NCBI GenBank assembly: GCA_029339505.1
Contig: JAQISU010001235.1
Span: 36,857,815-36,921,814, forward strand
Length of the DNA stretch: 64,000 nucleotides
Direction: 5' to 3'
DNA from: Unio delphinus
Lineage: Eukaryota; Mollusca; Bivalvia; Unionida; Unionidae
The notes under the pieces were generated by a model. That model did no database searches, was not told the DNA's origin, and saw only the letters and a program-made list of their open reading frames with translations. Shown here one piece after another: positions 59,301 through 64,000 of this stretch. The position numbers were made by a program, and so were the translations under genes. How positions within the stretch are numbered: position 1 is the stretch's first letter; each line of letters opens with the position of its first letter.

Positions 59301-59653
59301 TTAAGGAACATATGCTAGTGAAGCACAGCAATGAGGAATTCATATATCGGGATGTGGTAGCATGGAAGAACAAACAGGCCAGCCGATTCTACCTGTGTGT
59401 TTCAGACCAGTGCTGCTATTCCACCACAGAGCAGAAAGATTATACAATTCACACTTTGGCACATCAGAATGCACACATCTATGAGTGTGCCAAGTGCCAG
59501 TGGTTCACAGCAGAGCGAAATTTGGTGTCGGAGCATGTCAAGCAGATGCACTCTGGTGAGCAGGTCACAACCATGGAGATTGACCTCACAGTGGACAGCA
59601 ATGGAGAAGTTGTAAAGATGGTGGGAGGAACAATTATCAAGCAAGAAATGTAG
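56360..59653 (+). CDS. Twelve-finger C2H2-type zinc-finger protein, main coding exon
   Basis: Follows the acceptor ctattttcag| in phase 0 and runs open for 1097 codons to TAG. With exons 1-2 the protein has about 1156 residues. Numbering is for the joined protein. Residues 75-115 form a helical N-terminal segment (LFDSLSSQKIRDILKNVLDN). Fingers lie at about 226-246, 250-271, 520-541, 629-650, 674-696, 746-767, 790-811, 917-938, 962-985, 1025-1048, 1072-1094 and 1102-1123. Most are C-x2-C-x12-H-x3/4-H; 674, 962 and 1072 use C-x4-C, the finger at 674 ends in Cys, and 1025 has a 14-residue loop. A basic GKRK lies at 303-306, an acidic block at 340-371 and a Ser/Thr/Pro/Gln-rich region at 375-509. 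The C-terminal IKQEM is a second SUMO-type site (Lys1153). It is probably a nuclear DNA-binding regulator. I do not recognise an orthologue, and target and partners are unknown. Confidence 0.96.
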   Translation, partial: APISGLSGSSSMEESAAGLFDSLSSQKIRDILKNVLDNKSRELTVKNVVESLLQRNENVLSQNSLQALKPSPRTIKPKPNGATDQNETSIGTTTIVPPRSPTSCCSIPQDDIAHISHALVEEPVIGDNGEKVNNSLRLDMVCAVGSKVMLMTSGGQSLAMDITCYWCNFCSYRSERKEALLQHIMEHRFHCKYCKYQSFSRADVIRHCNKEHDMFSDTAKTLKYCTFLPDYLQAGMIREDNEIGKRKAENNLDSEPNAKLAKTSEEEKAVGKGARNTKAKDEEYEAFDMEVDEVDEEPGYPDVEGDEQDESDTKVISPKKTPVPVSSVPITRVISGLNPAQAQQTLTAQSLPVLAPAPVQTFVSTPILSSVLSQAGQPVVGLVGQPLLATSSQPIISSVHSIATSQSTSGPFITNVISGQQAVAAATAEAEPITPPAPPPSSEPVKKQSVVTVSSGLCWNCGYCNFVTLSQSYLKIHLNAKHQGKAHKYVAMLVSSEEEMKRIKKSDAEMMNAPPGGGMVTVGGTNVTTPSYTLPSSSQVVIDNAEKVSGERDEGISEEEKKKIPQTYKCAHCNFSATQYDRVKAHLLLRHQSSVMYALDMKAVKLRQKRYLFFCLKKDCEFSTKDLEDFTNHTDECTPWLDGNQDDIDTGLIKALELTRQFAAKVAGNALLGQKDHRSEKTAEYGCYYCSYVSNNNTRVKKHVLSNHKDRSPMIKDLMGDKKAKPTVYFCSYCLWESRDGSELEIHLRERHNDVTEAEKHKNPPVQQSPSPNNVDETSSSSPFLSTASSASSENDDEQGDLDFDGNIPEEDIEKAMEAYITDEASRDMQSGRPVRASAIRAQVKVRAHGHTPTLYMCIHCQEIAFGANLIRKHIRNMHKKLPLRAIDVKRKINHQHNLTCICPKEGCQFVSQDANEMINHATKEHSLVKSDPDLTKLQEKFIPPTNMLPSKGNSSKNSTTEVYECLYCSTSIMFHSKSDIKEHMLVKHSNEEFIYRDVVAWKNKQASRFYLCVSDQCCYSTTEQKDYTIHTLAHQNAHIYECAKCQWFTAERNLVSEHVKQMHSGEQVTTMEIDLTVDSNGEVVKMVGGTIIKQEM

Positions 59654-61114
59654 AACTTAGAATGTTTATTTTAAAACTGTGAGAATTTTTCTTAAAATGT
59701 CAGCATTTTTTCTTTGCAGACAATTCATATTTCACAATATTGGGGTAGTTTAGCTGTAATAAAAATATTTTCATTGAAAAGAATGTACAAAATAAGAAAT
59801 GCTTCCATGTATGTATATAAATTTTTAAAATTTGCTTGCAACAAAGATTGAATCAGAATGACCTTGTAGATATTTGTATGCAGTTGGACTTATTTACACC
59901 GTTTGCTTACAATTGGTTATTATTTGGTAAACGTTTTTTAGAAGAATAATTAGAGTTGTCATGGTAATGTCAACAATAATTTTTTGGATCTGTTGCAAGA
60001 AACATGTAATAGCAAAATGCAAGATCTTTGACCAAGAAGTCTGGGTCATTATGATGCTTTCTATGCAGAAATTTTCTAGTGATGTTGATTGGACATTTAT
60101 AAAATGATTCTTGTTAGATGTCTCTTTCCTTTTTTTGGTTATCTTGAATATGTTATCTCAGATATCGTGATGATACAAAGATGCTTTCTTTTAAAGATCT
60201 GTTTAGTGACTTTAATTTAAACATAAAATGGTTTACATATTGTATATTTTTAGTAACACTGTCAATAACAGATCAGCTGTATTTGTATAAATCAGACAGG
60301 CATATCGAGATGTTCTTGTCATTTTTGTATAATTATAGGGATTTGCTTTTTTGAACTTGTTGAAAGGTTTTATTCATGGGAGGGGGAGATTTGTAGCAGA
60401 TCATGAAAACTAGAAATTCCATGATACCCAAGTGCTTTGTAAAAAAAAAAAAAGGTAAAATTTGGTGTGTTTGTGTGTGTGTCATCTTTTGTCGCAGAAG
60501 TTATAAGGTTTCTTTTAGTTTTTGTTATGACCGTTTTATTCAGAGGGCATGTGAAATTAATGTCTTTCCCAGGGACACCAAGGCAGCTGACCCTGGCTGG
60601 CCTGAATGTTGCATTACATGTATGATGTTCTGCCAACTGATGCTCCCTACCTTTAAATGGCAGCCAATATTTGGTAAAATTTTGTTTGGCTTCTGAGAGA
60701 TGTAGCAGACAATTTATTGAATGTATCAAGTATAAACACCCACACAGTTGGATTTACCTTTCAACACACCATTTAAATTTGACACAGGAAACTAGACTTT
60801 ATAGTTCAGTAACTCCAACATGTAAACGGTATAGACCCAAATCAGTCCTTGAAATAGGACTTCTAGGTATTACACTGTTCTCTCTAAATCACAACACATT
60901 AGTTATGGGTCATAAAAGACGATGGTTAACAGGTATTATGATTGCTTATATGTTTTGTGAACTGCAAACAACACAGACCTTGGTCTGCCAGCATGTAATG
61001 CACTGGCATATCAAGGTCTTTGTTGCAATGATTAGACCTAACAAACTTATAGATCCAGATCTGCTGGCACATTATGCATATCTGGTTTTATGCAGTTTGC
61101 AGTTGAATCCAAGT
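59654..61114 (+). other. 3' UTR and downstream flank of zinc-finger gene
   Basis: Starts right after the TAG. The first AATAAA is at 59758-59763 and further AT-rich sequence follows. The true poly(A) site cannot be decided from sequence. A12 and (GT) tracts lie near 60440-60482. No second gene is supported. Confidence 0.45.
59758..59763 (+). terminator. Candidate polyadenylation signal AATAAA
   Basis: Canonical hexamer 105 bp after the stop codon of the zinc-finger gene. Another AATAAA at 62975 would imply a 3.3-kb 3' UTR. Confidence 0.4.
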
Positions 61115-61282
61115 TGTAAGCCACTGCCATCTCACCTGTCTGTATTGATTCAGCCAATGCGGGTATGTGAGAAAGCTTGCCAGTAGCTTCTATCCTAGGG
61201 TTTTTCTCCACCATTTTTACAGGCCTCCCTGTATAGCCTACTGTGTGCTGAAAAATGGCATTAAACACTACAACAACAACCC
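61115..61282 (+). mobile_element. SINE family B, head diverged
   Basis: Body and tail match 25325: 'tgccatctcacctgtctg', 'gggtatgtgagaaagcttgc', 'tgtgctgaaaaatggcatta', 'aacactacaacaacaac'. Confidence 0.75.
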
Positions 61283-62335
61283 ATTTACTGATAACAAAGA
61301 AAATGATGCCATTGAAAAATATTTAAAATCTATTTAAACAGATTTTAATGTAAATATAAACTAATCTAATGCACGTGTTGTAAAATATGTAAATAGTTCT
61401 CCCTTTTATACAAAAATATTTTCCAAGTTAAATTAGAAAAAATGCTCTGTTCACATCTCCAGGACTCTTTGCTTTATGCAGATTATTTCCAAATAATCTG
61501 GCTACATATTTGTCTTTTAAAAAAAGTCCCACCTGACATGGGAATTTTAAATCTTGGAAGGTTCATTTGGTGAACTATAAGATGTGTCAAAAATCTTTTG
61601 ATATCTTCTACAATTTTAAGGTTGACTGAAGGAGAAAAGTTGCAAAAATGTAAAGAAGCATTGATATTCTTGACTTTAAGTTAAATGTATGTAGGCATAG
61701 GACTGTCAAAATATAAAAATACGGCTCAGATTTTTTATTTTAATGAAGATGCACCTTTTTTTAAATTTTGTATTACATAAATATATTTTATTCATATGGC
61801 ATAGTAAATTATGGGGAAGTAAAAAGAAATTTTGAACAATAATTATGACATCAGTAAAATCACAAACATGTAGTGCAAGTGGAATTGGGTTAATTCTTAT
61901 TTTGTTGCATCCCATTTTCAAATTTTTTTAAAATATGGACCAAGTCATGTTTTTAAAAAAATTGGTTGTTATGGAACATAAAATGGTTCACATTATCGAG
62001 TTAAAAGATTTGATCATTACACAATTATTGGTTAGTAAATTGTTAAGTTGTAAGTTGGTTTATTAGTATGTGAATACTCTATTGCTGTACTTAAACTTAG
62101 TCCCAGGTTATATTGGACAAAGATATTTGGACATCTGAGCAGAACCTGCCATATCTCATCAACTTGTTATAATTATACTACTTATATTTAACAGGAACAT
62201 GTAGCAAAAGAAACCAAGCATTTTTGTCATAAAAGAGTGAAGAATCAGCTTTAACAGACAAAAATGCTTGTATCTTCGTAGAAAAGAATTATTAGGTTGA
62301 ATGTTTTAGATTGGAGTATACAGCTATTAAAGTTT
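61283..62335. other. No gene seen
   Basis: AT-rich flank with no supported feature. Confidence 0.45.
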
Positions 62336-62665
62336 TCAATATCATACCAGTCTTAATTTGCTTCAATACTGCATAACATCTGTACTGATTTCTTCAATAC
62401 TGCATAACATCTGTACTGATTTGCTTCAATACTGTATAACATCTGTACTGATTTGCTTTAATACTGCATAACATCTGTACTGATTTGTTTCAACACTGCA
62501 TACATCTGTACTGATTTGCTTCAATACTGCATACATTTGCACTGATTTGCTTCAATGCTGCATACATCTGCACTGAATTGCTTCAATGCTGCATACATCT
62601 GCACTGAATTGCTTCAATACTGCATACATTTGCACTGAATTGCTTCAATACTGAATACATCTGTT
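62336..62665. repeat. Minisatellite, about ten units of 31-33 bp
   Basis: 'ttgcttcaatactgcataac' + 'atctgtactgatt' is repeated. Later units lose 'aa' (gcatacatctg) and change to 'gcactgaa', showing a gradient of variants along the array. Confidence 0.93.
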
Positions 62666-63196
62666 TGGTTGTTTCATCATATAGAGAATGTCAAATGGAT
62701 CATGATTTAATATTGAATTATTAAGAGTAATGGTAAGCAAAAGCTGGACATTATTTAACAAGTTTCATAAATTCAATATTAAATCATTACCCATTTGAGA
62801 TTCTTTTTATCTGGTTTTATTTCAGTGCAAATTCTTTAGATATAAAGAAGAATGGATAATTTCTATAATTCTTTCAGTTCACCTTTCATTTGTAAAAAAT
62901 ATAGTGCCAAACATACTAGTAAAAGTAGATTGTACATTTTTACAAACTATAAATCAAAGAAAACGCTTCTATTGAATAAACAGAACATTTTGTAATGATA
63001 AAATCATTTTCAAAACAGAATAATGTGATGTGATGCCACATTGATATGGTAAACAGCAGGCTAGAGCACGTTTACCATAAAATGTCATTTGCAGAACTAA
63101 ACATGACACTGCTGCGATGTTAATGTGAAATAGGATTACTGGATGCAGAAATTCAACATTTACTGCAATGCATTTATGACTGGATTTTTACATTTG
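62666..63196. other. No gene; inverted segment near 62695-62790
   Basis: 'caaatggatcatgatttaat' + 'attgaat' at about 62693 and 'attcaatattaaatcattac' + 'ccatttg' at about 62772 are inverted to each other, about 50 bp apart. This is a possible worn palindromic element. Confidence 0.45.
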
Positions 63197-63412
63197 TCGT
63201 GGTTGAGTGGTCTCAAGCGCTCTCTGTTATAGATCACTGCCATCTCACCTGTCTGCATGGATTCAAGTCTCACATTCTGCCAATGGGGGTATGTGAGAAA
63301 CCTTGTGGGTCAGGGGTTTTCCCAGGTTCTTCTTCCACCATGAATACTGGCTGTCATGTATAGCCAATCTTGTGCTGAAAAAATGGGGTTAAACCCTACA
63401 ACAACATTATTT
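63197..63412 (+). mobile_element. tRNA-derived SINE, family B, full length
   Basis: The head 'tcgtggttgagtggtctcaa' with 'gattcaagtct' as B box is followed by the body and the tail 'gtgctgaaaaaatggggtta' and 'aaccctacaacaacatta'. The head looks like a leucine/serine-type tRNA start, but this is only a resemblance. Confidence 0.8.
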
Positions 63413-63469
63413 GCCTGGAACAACAGACTACAGAAGACAAAGAAATTTCTTTTTTTAGTTGGATTTGCA

Positions 63470-63496
63470 TCATATATATATATATATATATATATA
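63470..63496. repeat. (TA)n microsatellite
   Basis: About 13 TA units. Confidence 0.9.
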
Positions 63497-63650
63497 CTGT
63501 GTAAAGATGATGTGGCTGGATCAAGTTCTGCCAGGAGACACATTTATGTCAAAATTCTCCTGTGAACTTAATATTTAAACCACTCTGGTATGTACAGTGG
63601 ATTCTATATCTCTGTTACAGATATCGCTCCCTCTCCCCAACCTGCCATTA

Positions 63651-64000
63651 AATAATAATAATAATGAGAACTTTGTGTAGCACTTAATCTCTATAAGCTA
63701 AAGTGTTGTACAAAACACCTATAACATAATATAAAAACATAATACGATTATAAAAATAAAAAAAAAACTTCATGAAATTAAAAAACTTAAAACATTCTGA
63801 AAATATTTAAGGTACAAGACAAGGTTGTTCTTGCATTTGTTTTAAGAGCACTCTTGAGTGGGATAATTTTCTTTGTGTCAAAGTTCAGTGGGCAATTCAT
63901 TCCATGTTGCTGGGCACTGGTATGCAAAAGAATGTCCATTTGACCTTGTTTTCATAGTGGGAATAAAGAGTTGACGATTGTCAGAAGAGGAGTAAGTATC
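63651..64000 (-). pseudogene. 3' end of L2/CR1-like LINE, runs off the window
   Basis: The minus strand reads SSSDNRQLFIPTMKT, 'ATWNELPTEL' and 'KSALKT'-like polymerase C-terminus, parallel to 24588-25228. It is followed by the 3' part with 'gtgctacacaaagttctcat' and an (ATT)n tail at the left edge. It belongs to the same family as the copy at 24.6 kb but in opposite orientation. Confidence 0.75.

Overview
The window is eukaryotic, AT-rich and full of transposons. It suggests a lophotrochozoan, most likely a mollusc and perhaps a gastropod. The reasons are: introns with GT..AG borders; two families of tRNA-derived SINEs; hAT, pogo/Tigger, piggyBac-like, LTR and L2/CR1-like elements; many minisatellites; and a hAT element closely resembling SPIN, which is known from tetrapods, a triatomine bug and a pond snail. 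The species itself cannot be read from the sequence.

I can support only one host protein-coding gene. It lies on the + strand at 40485-59653 and has three visible coding exons (40485-40566, 49746-49840, 56360-59653). The joined frame encodes about 1156 residues with twelve C2H2-type zinc fingers, an acidic and a Ser/Thr/Pro/Gln-rich segment, and SUMO-type motifs at both ends. Exon 1 starts at a splice acceptor, so a non-coding 5' exon must lie upstream. A CpG-bearing segment with a CRE and two ATGGCG motifs at 30.24-30.56 kb is a weak candidate for the promoter.

Layout. 0-12.8 kb: four tandem arrays (units about 39, 25, 35 and 24 bp), a SINE and small MITEs. 12.1-17.0 kb: a minisatellite of about 38 bp, split by a 1755-bp insertion with TG..CA ends and a 5-bp target duplication. 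17-30.5 kb: CpG-normal intergenic DNA with SINEs, an LTR, a LINE 3' end, a SPIN-like hAT, a piggyBac-like MITE and a decayed tandem array of roughly 200-bp units. 31-40 kb: solo LTRs of two related families and tandem repeats, in what is probably the first intron. 41-53 kb: hAT and Tigger elements, including nested and broken transposase genes, lying in introns. 55.4-56.2 kb: two very regular tandem arrays (13 x 36 bp, 11 x 27 bp) just before exon 3. 59.7-64 kb: 3' flank with two SINEs, a minisatellite and a LINE 3' end running off the window.

The transposon genes do not work with the zinc-finger gene; they are independent insertions, all broken. The main regional pattern is compositional. 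The transcribed half (about 31-64 kb) and the first 12 kb are CpG-poor, whereas 17-30.5 kb is not, which fits gene-body methylation with a gene start near 30.5 kb. All coordinates for diverged repeats are approximate, as they were read by eye.
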